This document shows, one piece after another, positions 19,287 to 26,871 of a DNA stretch of 44,866 nucleotides. The translations under genes were made by a program, and so were the position numbers. Each line of letters starts with the position of its first letter. The stretch's first letter is position 1. This stretch comes from an uncultured Lachnospiraceae bacterium. GTDB taxonomy: Bacteria > Bacillota > Clostridia > Lachnospirales > Lachnospiraceae. The DNA lies in the NCBI GenBank assembly GCA_934376945.1, contig CAKRPI010000004.1, positions 1-44,866 of the forward strand, read 5' to 3'. The notes under the pieces are model-generated. The model ran no database searches. It had not been told where the DNA came from and worked only from the letters and a program-made list of their open reading frames with translations.

Positions 19287-21230
19287 TTAGTATACCTGCG
19301 GCAGCCACGCCCATGCAAGCGGTGATACCGCTGCCGTGTCGATCCAGGAAAGATATCCGCCCTCCATGCGGCGGTCTCCTGTTTTTTCCGGAAATACCGG
19401 AAGACGCTTTTCCTCAAGCTCCGGAAGCGATTCCAGTACACCGTCTGCATACGCTTTCAGTCTTTCGGCTGTACTCTCCATACGTCCGCTCATGCCATAA
19501 TAGCGGATATCAAGCACCTCCCAGCCAAATACTTTTCCTTCGTTCATCCAAAGTTCCCGGCGCAGTGCATGACAATCGCCGACCTTTTCTTTCAGCACCG
19601 GAATTTCTTCTTCAGCAATACGCTTCAGTATCTCCTTTTCTCCACTCCGATAAGCATCCAGAATCCGCAGACCAAGATCTGCTTTTTTCTCAAGAATCCC
19701 TGCTTCCACATAATATAATTTCAGGATTCGTTTCATTTCATCACTCCAGAAACCGCAAGTCGGCCGGTACAGTGTCTCTCCTGCCTTTAACGTATCTGCG
19801 ATTTTTCCGTAAAAGCTGCCATAACGCGTACCTTCCGTCTGCCCATCATAAATGCCAAGCAGCAGATCCTGGAAAAAGAGACACTTTGACGGATCTGCTC
19901 CCACGGCTTCGTCCGACATTTTTCCTGACGGCAGGTCAAATTTCCCAAGCTCCAGATACGTTTCATAGCGACATCCGGTCAGAAATTCGAATTTTCTTCC
20001 GATACGATTTTCATCCGGTTCATCACCAAAGCCGTACTCTGCTGCAAGAAGCACCGGTCCAAGCCCCGCAAACTGCGGTGTCTCCGTACCATCATCTGCC
20101 CATAGTGTATAAATGGCATCTCTGAGATTTTCTGTGCGACATGCCCGGAACGCCGCACGCGTCACAGCCTCCGCTGTCTGCAGCGCCGGCGCGATTCCGC
20201 ACCAGGTCCATCCGCCTCCTGCAAAAATCACACGGTCTGTCAATTGACGATGCAGTTTTATATAATTACGGTAATACGCCTCATCGGTATGGTAATAATC
20301 CCAGTATACAAGAGCCATTCCATCCGGTGGAAGTTCTCCGCTTCGCATATCCGTATCCGGCTTTACATTATAATAATCTTCCGTTTCTGAATGAATCCGG
20401 AAATACATATCAGACCAGATCATTGGCTCCAGTCCCTCTTCTTTGCAAATCTCCATCACCTTCGCCATATGTCGGCGGATAATTTCCCGCTTCGGCGTAT
20501 AACCGTTCCGGATCAGATATTTTCCAAGACCAAGGCTCCATGCCTCATCCATTCCAAGATGTACCTTTCTCGTCCGGAAACAACGGGATACCTGCCGGAT
20601 ACAGGCACGCAGAAAATCATAAACCTTTTCATCGCCTACCAGTGCAATATCGCTCGTATCACGAAGATTGCGCATTGCCGGCCAGCGAAGCGGCTGCTGA
20701 AGATGCCCAAGCGCCTCGATGCACGGAACCAGCTCAATGCCAAGCATCTGTGCGTACTGATCCAGCTCAGTCAGCTCCTCCCTCGTATATCTGCCGCGAA
20801 GTGCGCCGAAATACGGATATTCCGGTACTTCGTACGTATCCTCTGTATACAGCATCAGCATATTCATACCAACGGATGCCTGCATCCTCAGCCACGCCTT
20901 TACTGCCTCCACACTCATCACGCAGTTTCTGGAGCTGTCGACCATGCATCCATTATGATCCAGCCAGATTTCCTCGCTCTGAAAATAAGAATGCTCCATC
21001 CCCTGCTCTTCCAGCTGCATTACAAGGCTCATCAGTCCGCGATACAAAAACGCACGCTCAGGCGCCGTAATTACTGCTTTCCCATTTTCATAGGAAATCG
21101 CAATGGCATTCTTTGGCTCCTCTCTTAACTCCACCTCAATTCCAGATTCACAGTCATAGCCACGCTCCAAAAGCAGTTCCCGAAAACCTGCTTCATATTT
21201 CTGTGAATCTCCTCTCAAAATGAAATCCAT
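19287..21230 (-). CDS. Glycoside hydrolase family 20 beta-N-acetylhexosaminidase
   Basis: The 647-residue enzyme has an N-terminal alpha/beta domain, a GH20 TIM barrel and a long helical C-terminal part. The catalytic Asp-Glu pair is D228-E229 in HLGMDEAW; other GH20 features are YTEDTYEVPEYPYFGALRGRYT, PCIEALGHL and the aromatic WTWCG and TLWADDGTE segments. It would release terminal GlcNAc or GalNAc. There is no signal peptide, so it acts in the cytoplasm on imported oligosaccharides or wall fragments. GGAGG lies 5 bases before the ATG at 21230; a GTG at 21236 in frame overlaps the ribosome site and is rejected. Substrate is not determined. Confidence 0.9.
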   Translation of the reverse strand: MDFILRGDSQKYEAGFRELLLERGYDCESGIEVELREEPKNAIAISYENGKAVITAPERAFLYRGLMSLVMQLEEQGMEHSYFQSEEIWLDHNGCMVDSSRNCVMSVEAVKAWLRMQASVGMNMLMLYTEDTYEVPEYPYFGALRGRYTREELTELDQYAQMLGIELVPCIEALGHLQQPLRWPAMRNLRDTSDIALVGDEKVYDFLRACIRQVSRCFRTRKVHLGMDEAWSLGLGKYLIRNGYTPKREIIRRHMAKVMEICKEEGLEPMIWSDMYFRIHSETEDYYNVKPDTDMRSGELPPDGMALVYWDYYHTDEAYYRNYIKLHRQLTDRVIFAGGGWTWCGIAPALQTAEAVTRAAFRACRTENLRDAIYTLWADDGTETPQFAGLGPVLLAAEYGFGDEPDENRIGRKFEFLTGCRYETYLELGKFDLPSGKMSDEAVGADPSKCLFFQDLLLGIYDGQTEGTRYGSFYGKIADTLKAGETLYRPTCGFWSDEMKRILKLYYVEAGILEKKADLGLRILDAYRSGEKEILKRIAEEEIPVLKEKVGDCHALRRELWMNEGKVFGWEVLDIRYYGMSGRMESTAERLKAYADGVLESLPELEEKRLPVFPEKTGDRRMEGGYLSWIDTAAVSPLAWAWLPQVY

Positions 21231-21260
21231 AAACACCTCCGAAATACATTTTTTCTTTTT

Positions 21261-21289
21261 ATTCTACAGGGAATTCCATGTGAATACAA
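21261..21289 (-). promoter_or_regulatory. Promoter of the GH20 gene
   Basis: TTGTAT (21284-21289) and TAGAAT (21261-21266), spacing 17 bp, about 30 bases before the start codon. Confidence 0.6.
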
Positions 21290-21337
21290 TCCATTTCCTC
21301 AAAAAGAAAAAACTTTCTTTCTCCGAAGACATTCTGC

Positions 21338-21366
21338 TTGACTCTTTTGCTTTAAAGCGCTATACT
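21338..21366 (+). promoter_or_regulatory. Promoter of the TrpXYZ-like transporter
   Basis: TTGACT (21338-21343) and TATACT (21361-21366) separated by 17 bp. Confidence 0.85.
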
Positions 21367-21377
21367 AAGCACAGGTT

Positions 21378-21409
21378 CTGTGACTGTTTAAAGCGTTGGT
21401 GAGTCACAG
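21378..21409 (+). promoter_or_regulatory. Dyad at the start of the transporter transcript
   Basis: CTGTGACT (21378-21385) and AGTCACAG (21402-21409) form an 8-bp inverted repeat about 5 bases after the expected start point. It could be a repressor operator or a 5' stabilising hairpin. Confidence 0.5.
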
Positions 21410-21439
21410 TAATATTTTTCACACAGGAGGCACAAAATT

Positions 21440-22426
21440 ATGAAAAAAAACGTTATTTCTGCAGTACTTACCGCTGCTGCAATCGGTGCCATGACCGTCT
21501 GCACTGTCAGCGCTGACGAGGCACAGACTTATACTGTCGGCATCTGCCAGCTGGTACAGCACGTTGCACTTGATGCAGCAACAGAAGGTTTTAAGGACGC
21601 ACTTACCGAGAAGTTCGGCGATGCAGTTACCTTTGACGAGCAGAACGCTCAGGGTGATTCCAATACATGCTCAACCATCATCAACAGCTTTGTTTCGAAC
21701 GATGTAGATCTTATCCTTGCAAATGCAACGCCTGCACTTCAGGCAGCCGCAGCGGGCACTGATACCATCCCGATTCTTGGTACGGCAGTTACCGAGTACG
21801 GCGTGGCACTTGGGCTTGATGATTTTAACGGCACGGTTGGCGGAAATATTTCCGGAACCTCTGATCTTGCTCCGCTTGATCAGCAGGCAGCCATGCTCAA
21901 GGAGCTCTTCCCGGATGCAAAAAAAGTAGGTCTCCTCTACTGCTCCGCAGAAGCAAACTCCCAGTATCAGGTAGATACCGTAAAGGCTGCTTTGGAAGAG
22001 CTTGGCTATACGTGTGAGTATTATGCATTCTCCGATTCCAATGACCTCTCCTCCGTTGCAACAACTGCTGCTTCTGATTCAGATGTCATTTACGTACCAA
22101 CCGACAACACCGTTGCTTCCAATACAGAAATCATCAACAACATCTGTCTTCCGGAGCAGGTGCCGGTTATTACCGGTGAGGAAGGCATCTGTGCCGGATG
22201 CGGAGTCGCTACTCTTTCTATCAGTTACTATGATCTTGGTTATACAACCGGTGAAATGGCTGCAAGAATCCTTGCAGACGGAGAAGACATCTCTACTATG
22301 GAGATCGAATACGCTCCGAAGTTCACAAAAGAATACAATGCGGAAATCTGCGAAGAGCTCGGCATTTCTGTTCCGGATGATTACGTTGCAATCGGCTCCG
22401 AGGAAACAGAGGCTGCTACAGAATAA
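21440..22426 (+). CDS. ABC transporter substrate-binding protein (ABC_sub_bind, TrpX-like)
   Basis: The 328-residue secreted protein belongs to the ABC_sub_bind (PF04392) type, seen in YTVGICQLVQHVALDAATEGFKDAL, ANATPALQAA and YVPTDNTVASN. Related systems import tryptophan or similar aromatic compounds. The signal peptide (residues 1-25, ending VSA-DEA) has no proper lipobox: the only early Cys follows MTV, not the usual LAG. The protein may therefore be released or held by other means. The C-terminus is acidic (SEETEAATE). AGGAGG lies 8 bases before the ATG. The permease and ATPase follow. Confidence 0.85.
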   Translation: MKKNVISAVLTAAAIGAMTVCTVSADEAQTYTVGICQLVQHVALDAATEGFKDALTEKFGDAVTFDEQNAQGDSNTCSTIINSFVSNDVDLILANATPALQAAAAGTDTIPILGTAVTEYGVALGLDDFNGTVGGNISGTSDLAPLDQQAAMLKELFPDAKKVGLLYCSAEANSQYQVDTVKAALEELGYTCEYYAFSDSNDLSSVATTAASDSDVIYVPTDNTVASNTEIINNICLPEQVPVITGEEGICAGCGVATLSISYYDLGYTTGEMAARILADGEDISTMEIEYAPKFTKEYNAEICEELGISVPDDYVAIGSEETEAATE

Positions 22427-22447
22427 AAATAAATTATAAATAAAACG

Positions 22448-22543
22448 AAAAGACTGCTTTGCTTTTCAAACAAGCCGGAAATGAACTGGGGTTCTATTGG
22501 CACAGTTCCTCTCCGGCTTTGCCTGTCATTCGTGCAGTCTTTT
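22448..22543 (+). promoter_or_regulatory. Large nested stem-loop between binding protein and permease genes
   Basis: Three nested inverted repeats: AAAAGACTGC (22448-22457) with GCAGTCTTTT (22534-22543), AAGCCGGA (22472-22479) with TCCGGCTT (22512-22519), and GAACTG (22483-22488) with CAGTTC (22503-22508). The outer stem ends in TTTTT, so it can act as a partial terminator or protect the upstream mRNA. Confidence 0.75.
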
Positions 22544-22568
22544 TCTATGAGAAACCGGAGGAACTCTT

Positions 22569-23495
22569 ATGGATATTATGACTCTTATCAATGCGTTTCC
22601 AGGCGCAATTGCCCAGGGGCTGATCTGGGGCATCATGGCGATCGGTGTCTATCTCACGTTTCGCATTCTGGACTTTGCTGACCTTACTGTAGACGGCTCC
22701 ATGTGTACCGGCGGAGCCGTCTGTATCATGATGATGCAGGCAGGCTATGGTGTCTGGCCATCCATGCTTGCCGCCACCATAGCAGGTATGCTTACCGGTC
22801 TTGCTACCGGTGTTTTTCATACCTTTATGGGAATTCCGGCGATCCTGTCCGGTATTCTGACCCAGCTTTCTCTCTACTCTGTCAATCTGAAGATCATGGG
22901 AAAGGCAAACCAGGCAATCTCCGTTGGAAAATACGATCTGCTCGTCTCTCTTCGTTATATTAAAGGAGTACCTTTTTATCAGAATACTATCTTTGTCGTT
23001 GCCGTATTTATCATTATCATGATCGCAGTTTTATACTGGTTCTTCGGCACCGAGCTTGGCTGCGCCATCCGTGCTACCGGCTGCAACAGCAGCATGTCAC
23101 GCGCACAGGGAATCAACACGAATTTCAACAAGGTGCTTGGCCTTATGATCTCAAACGGTCTCGTAGCGCTTTCCAGTGCTCTGCTCGCACAGTATCAGGG
23201 ATTTGCAGATGTCAACATGGGCCGCGGTGCCATCGTCATCGGACTGGCCGCTGTCATTATCGGAGAGGCTGTCTTCAGCAAGATCTTCCGTAATTTCGCA
23301 CTGCGTCTTCTCAGCGTCGCACTTGGTTCCATTCTCTATTACCTTGTACTTCAGACTGTCATCTGGCTCGGCATTGATACCGATTTGCTGAAGCTCCTTT
23401 CTGCAATCGTAGTCGCTATTTTCCTGGCAACTCCATACTGGAAGGGAAAATATTTTTCAAAACCTTTGAAACGGGGAGGAAATCCAAATGCTTGA
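22569..23495 (+). CDS. ABC transporter permease (BPD_transp_2 type, TrpY-like)
   Basis: The 308-residue inner-membrane protein has about eight to nine hydrophobic helices and belongs to the branched-chain-amino-acid/sugar permease type. Recognisable parts are ITLINAFPGAIAQGLIWGIMAIGVYLTFR at the start, FADLTVDGSMCTGG and the cytoplasmic loop CAIRATGCNSSMSRAQGIN that contacts the ATPase. GGAGG lies 7 bases before the ATG. It overlaps the ATPase gene by 8 bp. It forms the pore of the importer. Confidence 0.92.
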   Translation: MDIMTLINAFPGAIAQGLIWGIMAIGVYLTFRILDFADLTVDGSMCTGGAVCIMMMQAGYGVWPSMLAATIAGMLTGLATGVFHTFMGIPAILSGILTQLSLYSVNLKIMGKANQAISVGKYDLLVSLRYIKGVPFYQNTIFVVAVFIIIMIAVLYWFFGTELGCAIRATGCNSSMSRAQGINTNFNKVLGLMISNGLVALSSALLAQYQGFADVNMGRGAIVIGLAAVIIGEAVFSKIFRNFALRLLSVALGSILYYLVLQTVIWLGIDTDLLKLLSAIVVAIFLATPYWKGKYFSKPLKRGGNPNA

Positions 23496-24282
23496 GCTGA
23501 AAAACATTTATAAAACCTTTAATCCTGGCACGATCAATGAAAAAGTCGCTTTAAACGGTGTCTCTCTTTCTTTAAATGACGGAGATTTTGTTACTGTGAT
23601 CGGTGGAAACGGAGCCGGTAAATCAACGCTGCTCAACGCAGTGGCCGGCACCTGGTTTGTCGATGAAGGAAAAATTTTAATTGACGGGAATGATGTCACC
23701 AGGCTTCCTGAGCATAAACGTGCCATCTATCTTGGCCGCGTATTTCAGGATCCTATGACCGGTACTGCTGCCACAATGGAAATTCAGGAAAATCTTGCAC
23801 TTGCAAAACGCCGCGGAAACAAACGTTTTCTCCGTCCGGGCATCACCAGACAGGAACGCGAGGAATACGTATCACTGCTTGCCCCCCTTGGTCTTGGTCT
23901 TGAAAACCGCCTTACCTCCAAGGTAGGCCTGCTCTCCGGCGGACAGCGCCAGGCGCTTACGCTTTTGATGGCCACTTTAAAGAAGCCAAAGCTGCTTCTT
24001 CTGGACGAACACACGGCTGCCCTCGACCCAAAAACGGCTGCAAAAGTACTTTCTATCACAGATCAGATCGTCAACCGTGATCATCTCACCACACTGATGA
24101 TCACCCACAATATGCGTGATGCGATTCTTCATGGCAATCGTCTGATCATGATGAGCGAAGGAAAGATTATTCTGGATATCAGCGGAGAGGAAAAGAAAAA
24201 GCTGACGGTAAAAGATCTTCTGGATCAGTTTGAAAAAGTCAGCGGAGAAGAATTCTCAAACGACCAGGCTCTGCTTGGATAA
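23488..24282 (+). CDS. ABC transporter ATP-binding protein (TrpZ-like)
   Basis: The 264-residue ATPase has Walker A GGNGAGKST, Q-loop FQDPMTGT, signature LSGGQRQAL, Walker B LLLLDEHTAALD and the switch His in TLMITHNM. It powers the importer with the permease and binding protein upstream. GGGGAGGA lies 6 bases before the ATG, inside the end of the permease gene. A strong terminator follows directly. Confidence 0.93.
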   Translation: MLELKNIYKTFNPGTINEKVALNGVSLSLNDGDFVTVIGGNGAGKSTLLNAVAGTWFVDEGKILIDGNDVTRLPEHKRAIYLGRVFQDPMTGTAATMEIQENLALAKRRGNKRFLRPGITRQEREEYVSLLAPLGLGLENRLTSKVGLLSGGQRQALTLLMATLKKPKLLLLDEHTAALDPKTAAKVLSITDQIVNRDHLTTLMITHNMRDAILHGNRLIMMSEGKIILDISGEEKKKLTVKDLLDQFEKVSGEEFSNDQALLG

Positions 24283-24334
24283 CAAAAATGCCTGCAGGCT
24301 CACGCTATTGCGTGATCACCTGCAGGCATTTTCT
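24283..24334. terminator. Bidirectional terminator between transporter operon and marR
   Basis: A 14-bp stem (24285-24298 with 24319-24332, AAAATGCCTGCAGG) capped by an inner CACGC/GCGTG stem. U-tracts are present in both directions (TTTTCT on plus, TTTTTG on minus). Confidence 0.9.
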
Positions 24335-24354
24335 GTCGTCTTATCACTTTTTTA

Positions 24355-24870
24355 CTACTCTTCTTCAAAATTCCCAAGTCGTTTCAAAATCCGCACCAGT
24401 TCTTTGCTGTCGCGTTCGCCCAGATATTCCTGCAGCTTTCGATACCATACCCGAAGCCGTTCGTTTGCATGCACAGCATGCTCCCGCCCCTGCTCCGTAA
24501 TGTATACGATCACCTTTCTGCTGTCTTTTGGATCATCTCTTCTTAAAATCAGTTCCTTCTCCTCCAGACGCTTCAGAATATCTGCCATTCTGCCGGATCC
24601 GACCTCCAGCTGTTCTTTCAGAAATCCGGATGAAACCCCGTTTTTCTTATATGCGAGGTAATGAAGAAGTCCTTCTTCCCCGCTCACACTGGCCGTTGCT
24701 TCCTTTTGCAGATGCCATTTTCCAAGATTTGCAAACACCAGATACAATTCCTGGCTGATCACATCCGCAGACTGCTCCGCAAGAAACGTCGAACTCGTCA
24801 CCACCTGAGCAGCAGACCGTTCCGCCCCCTGCTTCTTACTTATGGTCTGTCCTTCTGTCTTTTCGCACAC
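24355..24870 (-). CDS. MarR family transcriptional regulator
   Basis: The 171-residue protein has a winged helix-turn-helix: GLLHYLAYKKNGVSSGFLKEQL, VGSGRMADILKRLEEKELILRRDDPKDSRKVIVYITEQG, the last part being the typical MarR wing with DPKDSRK. The N-terminal 30 residues are extra. The start is a GTG at 24868-24870, with AAAGG 8 bases upstream; it lies 17 bases after the gltA stop. It is therefore likely cotranscribed with citrate synthase. Ligand and targets are unknown. Confidence 0.85.
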   Translation of the reverse strand: MCEKTEGQTISKKQGAERSAAQVVTSSTFLAEQSADVISQELYLVFANLGKWHLQKEATASVSGEEGLLHYLAYKKNGVSSGFLKEQLEVGSGRMADILKRLEEKELILRRDDPKDSRKVIVYITEQGREHAVHANERLRVWYRKLQEYLGERDSKELVRILKRLGNFEEE

Positions 24871-24887
24871 GATTCTGCCTTTCTGCT

Positions 24888-26231
24888 TCAGCGCTGCTCT
24901 CTCGGGACATACTCCCGCTCAACCATCAGACTCTTATATGCCGGACGAATAATCTTCTCCATGCTCACGATCTCCTCGATCCGGTGCGCGCTCCATCCCG
25001 TAATACGCGCAATCGCAAACAACGGAGTATACAGCTCCATCGGTATTCCAAGCATCTCATAAACAAAACCACTGTAAAAATCGACGTTCGGGCTGACTCC
25101 CTTGTACATCTTACGCTGCTTTGCAATTACCAGCGGTGCGATCTCCTCAATCCGCTGATACAGCCCCATATCTTCCTCTCTGTGCTTCTGCACAGCCAGA
25201 CGCTCAACGAAGCTCTTGAGCACACGTTCACGCGGGTCAGATACGGAATAAACCGCGTGTCCCATTCCATAGATCAGTCCCTTACGGTCGAAGGTCTCTT
25301 TGTTCAGGATCTTTGCCAGATAATATTCGATTTCTTCATCATCCTTATAATCCTTCACATGAGCACGGATATCTTCCATCATCTTCATAACCATAAGATT
25401 GGCTCCGCCATGTCTTGGTCCTTTCAGAGAAGAAAGCGCCGCTGCGATCGCTGAATACGTATCGGAGCCGGAAGAAGTCACAACACGGGTCGTAAAAGTA
25501 GAGTTGTTTCCACCGCCATGCTCCATATGCAGAATCAGCGCTACCTCCAGCACCTTCGCCTCCAGGTGATTGAATTCCTTATCCGGGCGCAGCATCCGCA
25601 GAAAATTCTCTGCCGTAGACAAAGACGGATCCGGGCGGTGAATATACATACTTTCGTCTTTCGCGTAGTGATTGTATGCATGGTATCCATAAACGGCCAG
25701 CATGGAAAAAACGCTGATCAGCATCATACACTGACGGAGCACATTGTCCAGTTCAAGCACGGTCGCATCTTTATCATAGGACGCAAGCGTCAGCACACTT
25801 TTTGTCATGGAATTCATGATATCGGCACTTGGCGCCTTCATAATTACGTCGCGGGTAAAATTAGTCGGGAGATCCCTGCTCTGTGCAAGAATATCCTTGA
25901 AATTTTTCATTTCACTCTCTGAAGGAAGCTCTCCAAATAAAAGAAGATAAGCAGTCTCTTCAAAACCAAACAAAGACTCTCCACTGCCGCGGATCAATTC
26001 TTCAACATTGTAGCCCCGATACCACAGCTGACCATCACAGGGAACCCTCTGACCATCTTCTTCTTTGAATGCTACTACATTCGAAATATTTGTCAACCCG
26101 GTCAGAACGCCCTGACCGTTCAGGTCACGAAGTCCGCGCTTCACGCCATATTTCAGATACAGATCCTTGTCAATTGTATCGACCTTCTGGCACAGTTTCG
26201 CATGTTCCGCAGTAAATTCGTTCATATTCAT
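24888..26231 (-). CDS. gltA: Citrate synthase
   Basis: The 447-residue enzyme condenses oxaloacetate and acetyl-CoA. Active-site residues are visible in HMEHGGGNNSTFTTRVV (His), YGMGHAVYSVSDPRE (His) and SPNVDFYSG (Asp). The sequence is of the Si-citrate/2-methylcitrate synthase family; 2-methylcitrate activity cannot be excluded. GGGAGGG lies 8 bases before the ATG. No other TCA-cycle gene is adjacent, so it probably serves glutamate synthesis. It has its own promoter after trxA and shares its transcript with marR. Confidence 0.95.
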   Translation of the reverse strand: MNMNEFTAEHAKLCQKVDTIDKDLYLKYGVKRGLRDLNGQGVLTGLTNISNVVAFKEEDGQRVPCDGQLWYRGYNVEELIRGSGESLFGFEETAYLLLFGELPSESEMKNFKDILAQSRDLPTNFTRDVIMKAPSADIMNSMTKSVLTLASYDKDATVLELDNVLRQCMMLISVFSMLAVYGYHAYNHYAKDESMYIHRPDPSLSTAENFLRMLRPDKEFNHLEAKVLEVALILHMEHGGGNNSTFTTRVVTSSGSDTYSAIAAALSSLKGPRHGGANLMVMKMMEDIRAHVKDYKDDEEIEYYLAKILNKETFDRKGLIYGMGHAVYSVSDPRERVLKSFVERLAVQKHREEDMGLYQRIEEIAPLVIAKQRKMYKGVSPNVDFYSGFVYEMLGIPMELYTPLFAIARITGWSAHRIEEIVSMEKIIRPAYKSLMVEREYVPREQR

Positions 26232-26266
26232 ATACGATGCCCTCCCCCTGTTTTTTGAACGTACTT

Positions 26267-26281
26267 TCGGAATGATTCCGA
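26267..26281. promoter_or_regulatory. 15-bp palindrome in the gltA leader
   Basis: TCGGAAT, G, ATTCCGA is a perfect inverted repeat between promoter and start codon of gltA; an operator is possible. Confidence 0.4.
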
Positions 26282-26330
26282 GTGTACATTTGATTTTGTC
26301 TAAAAATATCTCGCACTACGAGTTATTTAC

Positions 26331-26359
26331 ATCTTAATCATAAACGGAAGAGATGTCAA
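26331..26359 (-). promoter_or_regulatory. Promoter of gltA-marR
   Basis: TTGACA (26354-26359) and TAAGAT (26331-26336), spacing 17 bp. The leader is about 95 bases. Confidence 0.8.
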
Positions 26360-26381
26360 GCCACTTTAGAAAAACTTAATA

Positions 26382-26693
26382 TTATGCAAACAGCTCTGCT
26401 TCCAGCTCTTTTCTTGTCTTGTAACCGACCGATTTCTTTACAATTTCCCCATTCTTAATCAGCACCAGCATTGGGATTGCCGCCGCCTTAAAGCGCTGCA
26501 CCAGTTCCATCTCCTCATCTGCGTTGACCTTTCCGACAAGAATTTCCGGATGCGCTTCTGCGATCTCCTCTACAATCGGTGCAAGCATCTGGCACGGTCC
26601 GCACCATACTGCCCAGATATCGATCAGAACCGGCTTTTCCGCCTTTAATACTACTTCTTCAAAATTCTCTTTTGTTATTGTCAGTACTGCCAT
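26382..26693 (-). CDS. trxA: Thioredoxin
   Basis: The 103-residue protein is a standard thioredoxin with the active site W30-C-G-P-C34, the cis-Pro segment AAIPMLVLIKNG and the C-terminal helix. It reduces protein disulfides in the cytoplasm, itself reduced by thioredoxin reductase, which is not in the window. AAGGAG lies 9 bases before the ATG. It has its own promoter, divergent from the MerR-methyltransferase gene. Confidence 0.96.
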   Translation of the reverse strand: MAVLTITKENFEEVVLKAEKPVLIDIWAVWCGPCQMLAPIVEEIAEAHPEILVGKVNADEEMELVQRFKAAAIPMLVLIKNGEIVKKSVGYKTRKELEAELFA

Positions 26694-26734
26694 TTTTTAT
26701 CTCTCCTTTTTCATTTTTCTTTTTATTTTCCTTT

Positions 26735-26763
26735 ATTATTTGCTTTTTCTTATCTTCTGTCAA
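26735..26763 (-). promoter_or_regulatory. Promoter of trxA
   Basis: TTGACA (26758-26763) and AATAAT (26735-26740), spacing 17 bp. Confidence 0.8.
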
Positions 26764-26794
26764 GTCAAAAGAAACGATTCATACCTTCATCTTC

Positions 26795-26823
26795 TTGCAC
26801 TTTTTTCATTTTTTTATTATAAT
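26795..26823 (+). promoter_or_regulatory. Promoter of the MerR-methyltransferase gene
   Basis: TTGCAC (26795-26800) and TATAAT (26818-26823), spacing 17 bp. It is back-to-back with the trxA promoter, with 31 bp between the two -35 elements. Confidence 0.8.
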
Positions 26824-26871
26824 GGCGCAAAGACCAGAACTGATATTTGCAACCGCAAAGAAAGGACTTCC

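Noticed and set aside
19241..20125. 294-codon plus-strand frame opposite the GH20 gene
   Set aside because: Composition is Pro/Ser/His-rich and the opposite frame is a full GH20 enzyme with catalytic residues.
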